From: VXYL01 sp965208525
GTDB lineage: Bacteria > Pseudomonadota > Gammaproteobacteria > Pseudomonadales > Azotimanducaceae
Assembly: GCA_965208525.1 (NCBI GenBank)
Contig: OZ242340.1
Location: forward strand, 3,968,001-4,032,000
Direction of reading: 5' to 3'
Length of the DNA stretch: 64,000 nt
The position numbers and the translations under genes were made by a program. Below, in pieces: positions 17,847 through 25,735 of the stretch; position 1 is the first letter of the stretch; each line of letters opens with the position of its first letter. The notes beneath the pieces were generated by a model. The model was not told where the DNA came from. It did not search any database and worked only from the letters and a program-made list of their open reading frames with translations.

Positions 17847-18394
17847 GCCCCGCCCATCTCGCCGCGCGGCGCCGCAAGGTACGCCCACAGCCGGCTGAGG
17901 CGCGACAGCGTCGCCAGCAGCAGCATCAGGAACGCTCCCGGCAGAACGCCCTTCAGGAACCAGCGGAACGGCAGCCCGCCCGGCGACGGCGATATCTCCG
18001 AGACCGACCAGCTATGCGCCACGAACGGCATGGCAAAGACCAGCACAAGGGCGATGAACGGCAACGTCAAGAGCAAGGTGCCGTACAGCTCGATCCACAC
18101 CTGCGCCCGCGGGTGCAGGCGACTCGAGACGAGGTCGATGCGAATGTGCGCATCCACCTGATAGGCATAGGCAATCGCCACCAGAAACGCCACCGAGTTG
18201 AGGTGCCACTGCAACTCCTCGAACTCGATCCGCCCCTCGCCGAACAGATACCGCAAGGCCACGTTGCTGACGATCACCGCGAGCAACACCACCCAAAGCC
18301 AACTCGCCGCCCGGCCGATTCGCCCGAGAACCGCATCGATGGCCCTCGAGGCTCGAGTCTCGGGAAGAGTCAGCCCTTGCACAGCGTCACCCAC
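17843..18394 (-). CDS. dctQ: TRAP transporter small permease (DctQ)
   Basis: A 183-residue four-helix small permease subunit. It shows the family's WLWVVLLAVIVSNVALRYLFG first helix and EFEELQWHLNSVAFLVAIAYA second helix, with the usual HIRIDLV segment after it. The start is GTG 18394, with GTG 18382 possible. It is 28 bases after the DctP stop and overlaps dctM by four bases, so dctPQM form one operon. The short gap before it contains a GGAGGGAAGGC remnant of the hairpin repeat family. Confidence 0.9.
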   Translation of the reverse strand: MGDAVQGLTLPETRASRAIDAVLGRIGRAASWLWVVLLAVIVSNVALRYLFGEGRIEFEELQWHLNSVAFLVAIAYAYQVDAHIRIDLVSSRLHPRAQVWIELYGTLLLTLPFIALVLVFAMPFVAHSWSVSEISPSPGGLPFRWFLKGVLPGAFLMLLLATLSRLSRLWAYLAAPRGEMGGA

Positions 18395-18422
18395 ACACTA
18401 CGAGCCCTCGGAGGGAAGGCCC

Positions 18423-19544
18423 TCATTGCCCCTCCGTCGTCGGCGGCGGATAGGCGAGCCGCCGCCACTCCCCATACACCTCCTGAAACTCCCGCTGCGA
18501 GGCAAGGATCGTCGCAAAATCCGCATCGCGCCCGGCCTCTTCGTCCAGCACTTCGTTCGCTGCCGCCCGCAGGCGCGCGAGCAAGTCGTCGGGCAGCGCC
18601 CTGGCACTCACCCCCACATCCCCAAGCCCACGCACGATGGGCCCCTGCATCGCCTCCGAGTAGCCAAGATTGCGCGCCACCCCTGCCGTGCAAAGCCCTT
18701 CCAGGAGCGCCTGGTCTGAACTGCGCATCTCGCCCCACACGTCGAGATTCACCACCACATGCGTTGCACTGAACGGCTGGTGCCAGCCGGGGTAGTAGTT
18801 GAACTTGGCGATGCGACTGAAACCTAGCGCTCGGTCCGTAAGCGGCTGCGAGAACTCCGTGGCGTCGATTACCCCGGTTTCCAGCGCCTGGAAGATCTCC
18901 CCCGCCGGCAACATGGTGATCGACGCCCCAACCCGCTGCATCGCCCGGCCGCCAAGCCCGGCAAAGCGAATCTTGAGCCCATTGATGTCCTCGGCAGAAG
19001 CGAGCGGCTCGCGAAACCACCCCGCCGTCTCCGGCCCCGTGACGGCGCAGAAGATCGGCTTCATGTTGTGCTTGGCGTACACACCCTCGGCCAGTTCCCG
19101 CCCACCGGCGAAGTACCACCAGCCGATGTAGGCCCAAGGCTCCAGCCCAAACGGCGTCGCCGCGATCAACGGCGAGGAAGGAATCTTGCCCTGATCGTAG
19201 CCAAGCCAGGTATAGCCAGCCGACACCTTCCGATCCCGCACCGCATCGGTGACCGCAAATGCCGGCACGATCTCCCCAGGATCGTAGAGGTCCACCACGA
19301 AGGCACCGTCGGTCGTGTCCTTCAGCGCCTGCGAGAGCCAGATGATCGTCTCCCCAGACCCCGGCAGATTGCGCGGCGCACTGAGGGGCATCCGCCAGTG
19401 AATCCGCACCGGCGCCCCGCCCTCCCCCGTTACAGGCGCGAGCCGCCCGGTCGATGCCCCGGGCGTCCGCACCGCCAGCGACACGAGCAAACCGCCCGCA
19501 AAGGCCACCAAAACGGCAACCAGCACCGCCCGCGCGGAAAACAC
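18423..19544 (-). CDS. dctP: TRAP transporter substrate-binding protein (DctP)
   Basis: A 373-residue periplasmic solute receptor with an N-terminal signal peptide or anchor (VLVAVLVAFAGGLLVSLAV). The DctP-family hallmarks are present: IHWRMPLSAP at the mature start, DLYDPGEIVPAFAVTDAVRD, GLKIRFAGLGGRAMQRVGAS and GVIDATEFSQPL. The arginine in LKIRF is the usual carboxylate-binding residue, suggesting an organic acid ligand. The ORF extends to 19649, but GTG 19544 follows GAGGAG at ten bases and gives a clean signal peptide. Promoter-side gene of dctPQM plus the MFS carrier. Confidence 0.88.
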   Translation of the reverse strand: MFSARAVLVAVLVAFAGGLLVSLAVRTPGASTGRLAPVTGEGGAPVRIHWRMPLSAPRNLPGSGETIIWLSQALKDTTDGAFVVDLYDPGEIVPAFAVTDAVRDRKVSAGYTWLGYDQGKIPSSPLIAATPFGLEPWAYIGWWYFAGGRELAEGVYAKHNMKPIFCAVTGPETAGWFREPLASAEDINGLKIRFAGLGGRAMQRVGASITMLPAGEIFQALETGVIDATEFSQPLTDRALGFSRIAKFNYYPGWHQPFSATHVVVNLDVWGEMRSSDQALLEGLCTAGVARNLGYSEAMQGPIVRGLGDVGVSARALPDDLLARLRAAANEVLDEEAGRDADFATILASQREFQEVYGEWRRLAYPPPTTEGQ

Positions 19545-19715
19545 GACCTGACACACTCCTCGGGGCCCCTGCCCGCAAGCATCAAAACCGTTTGTCCAAG
19601 GCCGGTCAACCTGCGAACTCCTCGGATCGCCGCATCGCAACCTCCCCAAGGCGAAACGACGACGCCACGACCGAGATCAGAGCGGACATCGCAGTTCTGG
19701 ACAGAGCCCCTTCCT

Positions 19716-19867
19716 GTCACTCCCCCCTCGCGGGAGAGTGACGGGAAAGGAGGGCGCCTCGCAGGGGACGGGCTTGTCCCGTCCCTTGTCGGATCTGTCG
19801 ATGCGCCCAAGACGGGCCGCGGGCATCGGTGGGAGGGCGTCCGCCCTCCAGCGCGCCCCAAGGCGCG
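19716..19867. repeat. Cluster of hairpin repeats in a 363-base gene-free gap
   Basis: The gap 19545-19907 holds no gene. It contains a stem GTCACTC/GAGTGAC (19716-19742), a GTAG-class hairpin variant (GGGACGGG/CCCGTCCC, 19764-19784), and a GGAG-class hairpin (GGAGGGCG/CGCCCTCC, 19832-19849). The last is followed by a GC-rich second hairpin (CGCGCC...GGCGCG, about 19852-19867). It separates the sulfatase stop from the TRAP operon. Confidence 0.75.
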
Positions 19868-19907
19868 TAATCCCGGGGCGGTCGGGAGCCGGCGCGCACG
19901 CCGTTCC

Positions 19908-21572
19908 TCAGTTGAACCAGTAGATGAACTCGTCGTCTGCGGCGTCGGGCTCAAGTAGGGTCTTGTCGATGTTGATGGGGGAGCGGACGGCGGATGGCCA
20001 GAGGGGCTCCGCCTGTTCGGCGTTGTGTTTGGCGAGGAGTTCCCGCAGTGCAGCTACACGCTCCGGTTCGTCGTCGGCGAGGTTCACCTGCTCTGTCGGG
20101 TCGGTGGGCAGGTGGAAGAGCCATTGCTGGCTGGGTGCAGGTGGCTCGTTGACCTGGAGCTTGTAGCCGTCGGCGAGGACCACCTGATAGCCGCCGGTGC
20201 GCCAGAACAGGGCCTTGTGGGGCGCACCCTCGGCTTCGCCGACGACGTAGGGGACAAGATCGACGCCGTCGATGGTGCGGTCGCTCGGTGGTTCGACGCC
20301 GGCCGCTGCCGCGGCCGTGGCAAAGATGTCGAAGCCATGCACTGGGGGTTCGAACGTCTGACCGGCGGCGAGGCGTGCCGGCCACTTGAGGAAGAAGGGC
20401 ACATGGATGCCGCCCTCGAAGAAGCTGATCTTCCAGCCGCGGAAGGGCTCGTTGACGCGCGGCAGGCCGATGTAGGCCGGGCCGCCGTTGTCCGACGTGA
20501 AGAACACGAGGGTGTTTTCCTCTAGCCCGTTGTCGCGCAAGGCGGCAAGCACCCGGCCGACGCTGCGGTCGAGGGAGCGAACCATCGCGGCGTACACACG
20601 CAGGCGGTGCTCGTCGATGTGCCCCAGGGCCTCGTAGTCATCCTTCAAGGCCTGCAGCGGCGTGTGCACGGCCCAGTGCGCGAGGTAAAGGAAGAACGGG
20701 CGGTCCCGGTTCGCCTCGATGACCTTGACGGCTTGGTCGGTGTAGTAATCCGTCAAGTAGCCGCCCGGCTCGAACTCCTCGCCGCCGTTGAACGACGCCC
20801 CGAAGCGCATGGCACGCCAAAGGAACCGGTCGATGGCGTCGAAGTCCTGCTTCGAGTTGACGACATTCGGATCGTCCTCGGGCAGGTACAGGCCACTCGC
20901 CATGAGCAGGCTCTCGTCGAAGCCCTGATCGTGGGGCGCCATGCCGCCGCTGGTGCCGAGATGCCACTTGCCGATGTGTACGTTGTGGTAGCCCGCCGGC
21001 TTCAACAGCTCCGCGAGGGTGATCTCGGACGGCGGCACGCCCATTTCCTCGAAGGGGATCGAAGGCCCCGTCTCTTCCACTACGCTCGGCCGCAACCTGC
21101 CTGGCGCTGCGTTGCTGAGCATGGGAACCATAGTGCTGAATCCGGCCGGCGTCGGCGTGAACTCGAAGCCGAAGCGGGTGCTGTAGCGGCCGGTCATCAG
21201 GGCGGCGCGGGAGGGGGCACAGGTGCCGTTGGCGGCATAGCCGTTGGCAAACTGAACCCCCTCGTGCGCCAAGGCGTCAAGGTTCGGGGTGGGCACGCTG
21301 CCGCCGGCAACGCCGCCGCCCTGCCAGCTCAGGTCGTTCCAGCCGAGGTCGTCCGCGAGGATGACGACGATGTTGGGCGGTCTTTCCGCTACCGATCGGC
21401 CGGCGGGGTCTGTGCCTGAATCCCAATCGATCGTCTGCGTCGGCGCAACGTCGCGGCGCTGCTGGAACTCCACGACTTCGAGCAGGAGTTCGAGACGGTA
21501 CATCCAAGCGATGGCAGCCAAGGCCGCCAGCACCACCACGCAACCGATCACCACACCCGCGCGCCGGCTCAT
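19908..21572 (-). CDS. Sulfatase, membrane-anchored, periplasmic
   Basis: An alkaline-phosphatase-fold sulfatase of 554 residues. An N-terminal hydrophobic anchor (VVIGCVVVLAALAAIAWMY) is followed by the metal site NIVVILADDLGWND. The formylglycine motif CAPSRAALMTGR has its Cys at residue 118, and GKWHLG and SDNGGPAY follow. The Cys needs conversion to formylglycine; no FGE gene is in the window. ATG 21572 is preferred because AGGGG lies six bases upstream; ATG 21578 is too close to it. It is divergent from the second sulfatase across 103 bases. Probable substrate: sulfate esters of polysaccharides or small molecules. Confidence 0.88.
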   Translation of the reverse strand: MSRRAGVVIGCVVVLAALAAIAWMYRLELLLEVVEFQQRRDVAPTQTIDWDSGTDPAGRSVAERPPNIVVILADDLGWNDLSWQGGGVAGGSVPTPNLDALAHEGVQFANGYAANGTCAPSRAALMTGRYSTRFGFEFTPTPAGFSTMVPMLSNAAPGRLRPSVVEETGPSIPFEEMGVPPSEITLAELLKPAGYHNVHIGKWHLGTSGGMAPHDQGFDESLLMASGLYLPEDDPNVVNSKQDFDAIDRFLWRAMRFGASFNGGEEFEPGGYLTDYYTDQAVKVIEANRDRPFFLYLAHWAVHTPLQALKDDYEALGHIDEHRLRVYAAMVRSLDRSVGRVLAALRDNGLEENTLVFFTSDNGGPAYIGLPRVNEPFRGWKISFFEGGIHVPFFLKWPARLAAGQTFEPPVHGFDIFATAAAAAGVEPPSDRTIDGVDLVPYVVGEAEGAPHKALFWRTGGYQVVLADGYKLQVNEPPAPSQQWLFHLPTDPTEQVNLADDEPERVAALRELLAKHNAEQAEPLWPSAVRSPINIDKTLLEPDAADDEFIYWFN

Positions 21573-21675
21573 CGACATCCCCTAGACCACCACACCCTCG
21601 AACCTGCCCGAGAAATTGTAATGACATTGACTGCCATCGGTGGTCTAGTGCGTGACACCCCCCGCGGACCAGGAC

Positions 21676-23493
21676 ATGGCAGCCGCCAACCACATCACAC
21701 GACGACGGCTGACGCTTGCCCTCGCAGCGATTGCAACGCTCGCGGCGGCCTCGCCGGCGGCAGAACCAGCCCTTTCGCCGGCATCGCAGCCGAATGTGGT
21801 GATGGTGGTGGCGGACGATGTGGGGTTCTCGGACTTCGGCGCCTACGGCAGCGAAATCCGCACGCCGCACATCGACGCCATCGCCGCAAGCGGCGTGCGG
21901 TTCAGCAACTTCCACGTCTCGCCGATGTGCTCGCCGTCGCGCGCCATGCTGCTGACGGGGGTGGATTCCCACCTTGCCGGTGTCGCCAGCCTGTATGTCG
22001 CCACGCCGCTTCGCCATCGCGGCCGGCCCGGCTACGAGGGAGAGTTGCGCACGGATGTGGTGACCATCGCGAGCCGCCTGCGCAGAGCCGGCTACCGCAC
22101 GTATCTCAGCGGCAAGTGGAACCTTGGCAGCACGGCGTCTTCGCTGCCGAGTGCGAGGGGCTTCGACCGCACGTTTGCCCTCGATGCGACCGGCGCCGAC
22201 AACTACGAAAAGAAGCCTTACCTGCCTATCTACGACGAACCGCCGCCCTGGTTCGCCGATGGCAAGCCCACCGATCTGCCGGAGGATTTCTACTCCTCCG
22301 AGCACCTTGTGGACACGCTCGTGGACTTCATCGACGCGGACCAGGCGGCCGCGAACCCAAGCCCCTTCTTCGCCTACCTCGGCTTTCAGGCGGTGCATCT
22401 GCCGGTGCAGGCGCCGCGCGAGTTCACCGAGCGCTACACGGGAACTTACGATGAGGGCTGGGATGCGCTCCGGCGAGCTCGCCACCAGGGCGCCGTGGCC
22501 GCCGGCGTCTTCCCAGCCACGGCCACGCCCGCAAACATCCCCATGCAAGCCGACTGGGAAGCCCTGACACCCGACGAAAAAGCGTTCGCCGCCAAGAACA
22601 TGGCGGTCAACGCGGGCATGCTCGAAGCGATGGATCACCACTTTGGCCGCCTCGTTGACTACCTGACCGGGGCTGGCCTCGCCGAGAACACGGTCTTCGT
22701 CGTGCTGTCCGACAACGGCCCGGAAGCTGGCGACCCAGCCGCAAGCGCCGTCTTCGACTCCTGGGCCGAAGACGTCGGCTATCGCCGCGACCTCGCGACC
22801 CTTGGCGAGAGAGGCAGCTACGCCATCATCGGCCCGCACTTCGCCCGCGCCGCCGCGGCACCGCTCGCCTACTACAAGTTCCATGGCGGAGAAGGCGGAA
22901 TCCGCGTGCCGCTCGTCATGTCGGGGCCCGGTGTCCAAGCGAGGGGCGTCGCGGCCGCCTTCGCCCATGCGACGGACATCGTGCCGACTCTGCTCGAACT
23001 CACCGGCACGAGTGACACAACGCCGGCCGGCAAGCACCCCATCAGCGGGCTGAGCCTCGCTCCGGCGCTGCGCGACCTCGCCGCCAGCATCCACCCCGCC
23101 GACGCGGCCATCGGCTTCGAGACCGCCGGCCACGCCGGCGTCTTCAAGGGCGAGCACAAGCTGGTTCGAGTCGGCGCCCCGGAGGGCGACGGTCGCTGGC
23201 GCCTGTTCAACATCCAAGAGGACCCGGGCGAGACCCGCGACCTCGCCGCCGCCGAGCCGGAGCGGCTCGCGCAAATGCTGGCCGACTACCACGCCTACGC
23301 CGAGCGCGTGGGCGTGCTGGAAGTGCCCGCCTCCTATTCGCCTGGGCGGCAACTGCTCATCAACTATCTGTTCGACCGAACGATGGCGAACCTCGGCTGG
23401 CTCGTCGCCGGTGCCGGCGTCGGCGTCGTCCTGATCGCAGCCCTCGTCAGGCTCATACGGCAGCGGCGCCACACGCAACTCAACCTTCGCTGA
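21676..23493 (+). CDS. Sulfatase, Tat-exported with C-terminal membrane anchor
   Basis: A 605-residue sulfatase. The N-terminus TRRRLTLALAAIATLAAAS has a twin-arginine-type signal, implying folded export. The catalytic elements are VVADDVGFSDFG (metal), CSPSRAMLLTG (formylglycine Cys85), GKWNLG and SDNGPEAG. A single C-terminal TM helix (WLVAGAGVGVVLIAALVRLI) with a basic tail anchors it facing the periplasm, which is unusual. GKWNLG has Asn where GKWHLG has His in many relatives. GTG 21652 is an upstream alternative; ATG 21676 is preferred for the signal peptide. It precedes the haloalkane dehalogenase by 16 bases, likely one transcript. Confidence 0.87.
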   Translation: MAAANHITRRRLTLALAAIATLAAASPAAEPALSPASQPNVVMVVADDVGFSDFGAYGSEIRTPHIDAIAASGVRFSNFHVSPMCSPSRAMLLTGVDSHLAGVASLYVATPLRHRGRPGYEGELRTDVVTIASRLRRAGYRTYLSGKWNLGSTASSLPSARGFDRTFALDATGADNYEKKPYLPIYDEPPPWFADGKPTDLPEDFYSSEHLVDTLVDFIDADQAAANPSPFFAYLGFQAVHLPVQAPREFTERYTGTYDEGWDALRRARHQGAVAAGVFPATATPANIPMQADWEALTPDEKAFAAKNMAVNAGMLEAMDHHFGRLVDYLTGAGLAENTVFVVLSDNGPEAGDPAASAVFDSWAEDVGYRRDLATLGERGSYAIIGPHFARAAAAPLAYYKFHGGEGGIRVPLVMSGPGVQARGVAAAFAHATDIVPTLLELTGTSDTTPAGKHPISGLSLAPALRDLAASIHPADAAIGFETAGHAGVFKGEHKLVRVGAPEGDGRWRLFNIQEDPGETRDLAAAEPERLAQMLADYHAYAERVGVLEVPASYSPGRQLLINYLFDRTMANLGWLVAGAGVGVVLIAALVRLIRQRRHTQLNLR

Positions 23494-23509
23494 CCACGGG
23501 AATCACCCC

Positions 23510-24538
23510 ATGCAAGTCCTACGCACGCCCGAAGAACGCTTTGCCAACCTGCCCGGCTTTCCCTTCGAGCCGCACTACACCAACGTCGCCGACGGCGAGG
23601 GCGGCACACTGCGCATCCATCACCTCGACGAGGGGCCAGCCGACGGCCCCATCGTGCTCTGCATGCATGGGCAACCCACGTGGAGCTATCTCTACCGCAA
23701 GATGATGCCGCGCCTCGTCGCCGACGGCCTGCGCGTGCTGGCGCCGGACCTGGTCGGCTTCGGCCGTTCGGACAAGCCGACGCGGCGCGAAGACTACAGC
23801 TACAACCGCCAGGTGGCGTGGCTTACCGCGTGGCTCACCGCCAACGAGGTGCAAAACGCTACCCTCGTCGGGCAGGACTGGGGCGGATTGATCGGCCTGC
23901 GCATGGCCGCCGAGAACCCGGATCGCTTCGACCGCATCGTCGCGGCCAACACCGGCCTGCCACTGGCCCTCGACATGCCGGAAGACCGCCTACGCGCCGT
24001 CAAGGAGTTCCTCAGCCCAGCCACCCCCACCCCGTCGATGCAGGAGATGGCCGCCGCCCTCGCCTCCATCGACGCCGAAGCGCGCGAAACCAAGTTCGCC
24101 TATTGGCAAAAGTGGACCTGGGAAACCGAGGATCTGCCGATCGGCATGATGGTCGGCATGAGCGTCGGCGGCGCCGGAGGGAGCCCGCTGACACCAGAGG
24201 AAGTCGCCGCCTACGACGCCCCGTTCCCGGACCCCAGCTACAAGATGGGCCCCCGCGCCATGCCAAGGCAGGTGCCACTACTCCCCGACGCCCCTTGCGT
24301 GGCCGAACAAATCGCCGCCTGGAAGGTGTTCCGCGAATGGCGCAAACCCTTCCTGTGCGCATTCACCGACAACGACGCCGTAACCGGCGGCGCCGACGCC
24401 CTGTTCCGAGAGCGCGTTCCGGGCACCCAAGGACAACCGCACCAGACCATCAACGGCGGCGGACATTTCCTCCAGGAAGGCCGCGGCGAAGTCTTGGCTG
24501 GCATCGTGTCGGATTTCGTTCGCACGAGCGGCGGCTGA
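23510..24538 (+). CDS. Haloalkane dehalogenase (subfamily I type)
   Basis: A 342-residue alpha/beta-hydrolase. The oxyanion region is CMHGQPTWSYLYRK. The nucleophile is Asp123 in VGQDWGG, with the halide-binding Trp124 next to it, and the catalytic His319 lies in NGGGHFLQE. The acid is probably an Asp of FTDNDAVTGG after beta-7, and the cap carries Trp residues in QKWTWETED, all as in DhlA-like enzymes. It would hydrolyse a carbon-halogen bond to an alcohol and halide in the cytoplasm; some relatives act on other esters. Linked to the upstream sulfatase. No halide transporter is adjacent. Confidence 0.87.
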   Translation: MQVLRTPEERFANLPGFPFEPHYTNVADGEGGTLRIHHLDEGPADGPIVLCMHGQPTWSYLYRKMMPRLVADGLRVLAPDLVGFGRSDKPTRREDYSYNRQVAWLTAWLTANEVQNATLVGQDWGGLIGLRMAAENPDRFDRIVAANTGLPLALDMPEDRLRAVKEFLSPATPTPSMQEMAAALASIDAEARETKFAYWQKWTWETEDLPIGMMVGMSVGGAGGSPLTPEEVAAYDAPFPDPSYKMGPRAMPRQVPLLPDAPCVAEQIAAWKVFREWRKPFLCAFTDNDAVTGGADALFRERVPGTQGQPHQTINGGGHFLQEGRGEVLAGIVSDFVRTSGG

Positions 24539-24686
24539 CGGACTTCGCCGTGTAGCGTGAGTTGCGAAGCCTAGTAACGCGCTCTACAAGCGCATCGAAA
24601 GTCGCGAAACAACCGCTGGCCTTAGGGCCGACATCTACGGTGACCCTCCGAACATCGCCCGCCGACCGGACTCACGGAGAACCCGG

Positions 24687-25157
24687 TCAGGCGTCGTCAA
24701 CCATCCATGTCAGGAATGCCCGTAGCTGTTGCTCGAACGCAGCCAGGATCGCTGGCAGCCGGTCTTCGAGCGGCACGAGCCGGTCGACCTCCAACACGGA
24801 CCCATACACGTTGCGGAAGACATGCCGGAAGCGCAGGTACTCGCCGAGTGCCTTGGCGAGACTGTCGTCAATGACGGGCGGTCGCACCTTCGGAATGTCC
24901 AGCCGCATGTCGTCGAGCAGTTGCTGATGCCACTGTTCCGCCTGGGGCACGCCTCCGTTAAGTTCTCGCGCGATGCGCACGAACACCCGTTCCACGGCGT
25001 TGTAGAAGTCGTGGAGCAGGGAACCTCGGGCGCGGAGCGCATACGAGTCTTCTGTTTGGGGTCGCTCCGCAAACTCCCGGCCAAGGGCCAGCAAGCCCGC
25101 AAGTTCGCTCTCGACTTCCGCCCGCAATCGTCGGGCCAGCACCTCTTCTGGCTTCAA
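24687..25157 (-). CDS. HepT-like protein (HEPN fold, toxin-like)
   Basis: A 156-residue all-helical protein of the HepT/HEPN type. The signature region reads RFRHVFRNVYGS near residues 108-119. HepT RNases use an R-x4-6-H-x-Y motif, and in this position the His before x-Y is Asn, so ribonuclease activity may be lost or rely on the earlier His. The start is TTG 25157, overlapping the stop of the upstream nucleotidyltransferase by four bases, the usual gene pairing of MntA/HepT modules. The 148 bases downstream to the dehalogenase stop hold nothing recognisable. Confidence 0.7.
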   Translation of the reverse strand: MKPEEVLARRLRAEVESELAGLLALGREFAERPQTEDSYALRARGSLLHDFYNAVERVFVRIARELNGGVPQAEQWHQQLLDDMRLDIPKVRPPVIDDSLAKALGEYLRFRHVFRNVYGSVLEVDRLVPLEDRLPAILAAFEQQLRAFLTWMVDDA

Positions 25158-25489
25158 AGCTCCACTCCCTCGTCTTCGACCACGCGCATGAGGGCGGGGG
25201 TTGCGGATTCTGTCGGGGTGAGGTCCAAGGGCAGGGTCGTGAGGGCCTGGGCCTCGGCTGACACGGCGAAGAAACGTGCCGGGTCGATGCCTGTGGCGAC
25301 GAGATCGATGTCGGAGCGGTGCGTGAATGGGCGGGCGGGGTCGAACGCGGAGCCGATTCCGACCACCCGCTTTGCGCCGCTGGCCTGCAGAAACCGGGCA
25401 ATGCGGCCGGCATCCGCCAAGGCGAGCTCGCGATCGCCGGACTCGAAGTGCGTCACCCGCAAGTGTTCGAGGAGGTCGCTGCGTTTCAC
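25154..25489 (-). CDS. MntA-like nucleotidyltransferase (antitoxin-type)
   Basis: A 111-residue minimal nucleotidyltransferase. The active-site signature is VVGIGSAFDPARPFTHRSDIDLVA, with GS and the metal-binding pair in SDIDL around residues 46-64; a third carboxylate is probably in PLDLT near residue 90. In MntA-HepT systems this enzyme AMPylates the HepT tyrosine to silence it. The GTG start and four-base overlap with the HepT-like gene support a two-gene operon. Alternative: an orphan HEPN-MNT module with defence or housekeeping function. Confidence 0.72.
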   Translation of the reverse strand: MKRSDLLEHLRVTHFESGDRELALADAGRIARFLQASGAKRVVGIGSAFDPARPFTHRSDIDLVATGIDPARFFAVSAEAQALTTLPLDLTPTESATPALMRVVEDEGVEL

Positions 25490-25534
25490 GCCGTCAACTT
25501 ACCAGATGTTGTAGCCCAACCTTGCCGGAGCGCG

Positions 25535-25637
25535 CGCGCCCTTACGGGCGCGTCGGCAGTTCGCTTCGCGAACTGCTGCGCTTCGACGAACTCCTCGTGT
25601 CGAATTCGAGACGGGCGGGACAAGCCCCGCCCTTACG
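25535..25637. repeat. Three adjacent hairpins including a reverse GTAG-type REP
   Basis: CGCGCCC/GGGCGCG with a TTAC loop (about 25535-25552), GCAGTTCGC/GCGAACTGC, and GGGCGGG/CCCGCCC followed by CTTAC (about 25614-25637) lie one after another. They occupy the gap between the nucleotidyltransferase start and the third sulfatase. The last is a GTAG element in reverse orientation with GTAA in place of GTAG. Confidence 0.7.
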
Positions 25638-25735
25638 GCCCCACCGGGCGAGGGCTCCCACCGCAAATGGAAACCAATGGCACCAGCGCCGTGCGGCACA
25701 ATGCGCGTGACATCTCGCAGGCATTGGGGAAATCC

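Noticed and set aside
16461..18161. A 566-codon plus-strand frame opposite dctM and dctQ.
   Set aside because: Extreme His/Asp/Glu/Arg content with no motif, lying antisense to standard TRAP permease genes.
21277..23478. A 733-codon minus-strand frame opposite the Tat-type sulfatase.
   Set aside because: It is antisense to an intact sulfatase and shows no motif; it runs in the complementary codon phase of a real gene.
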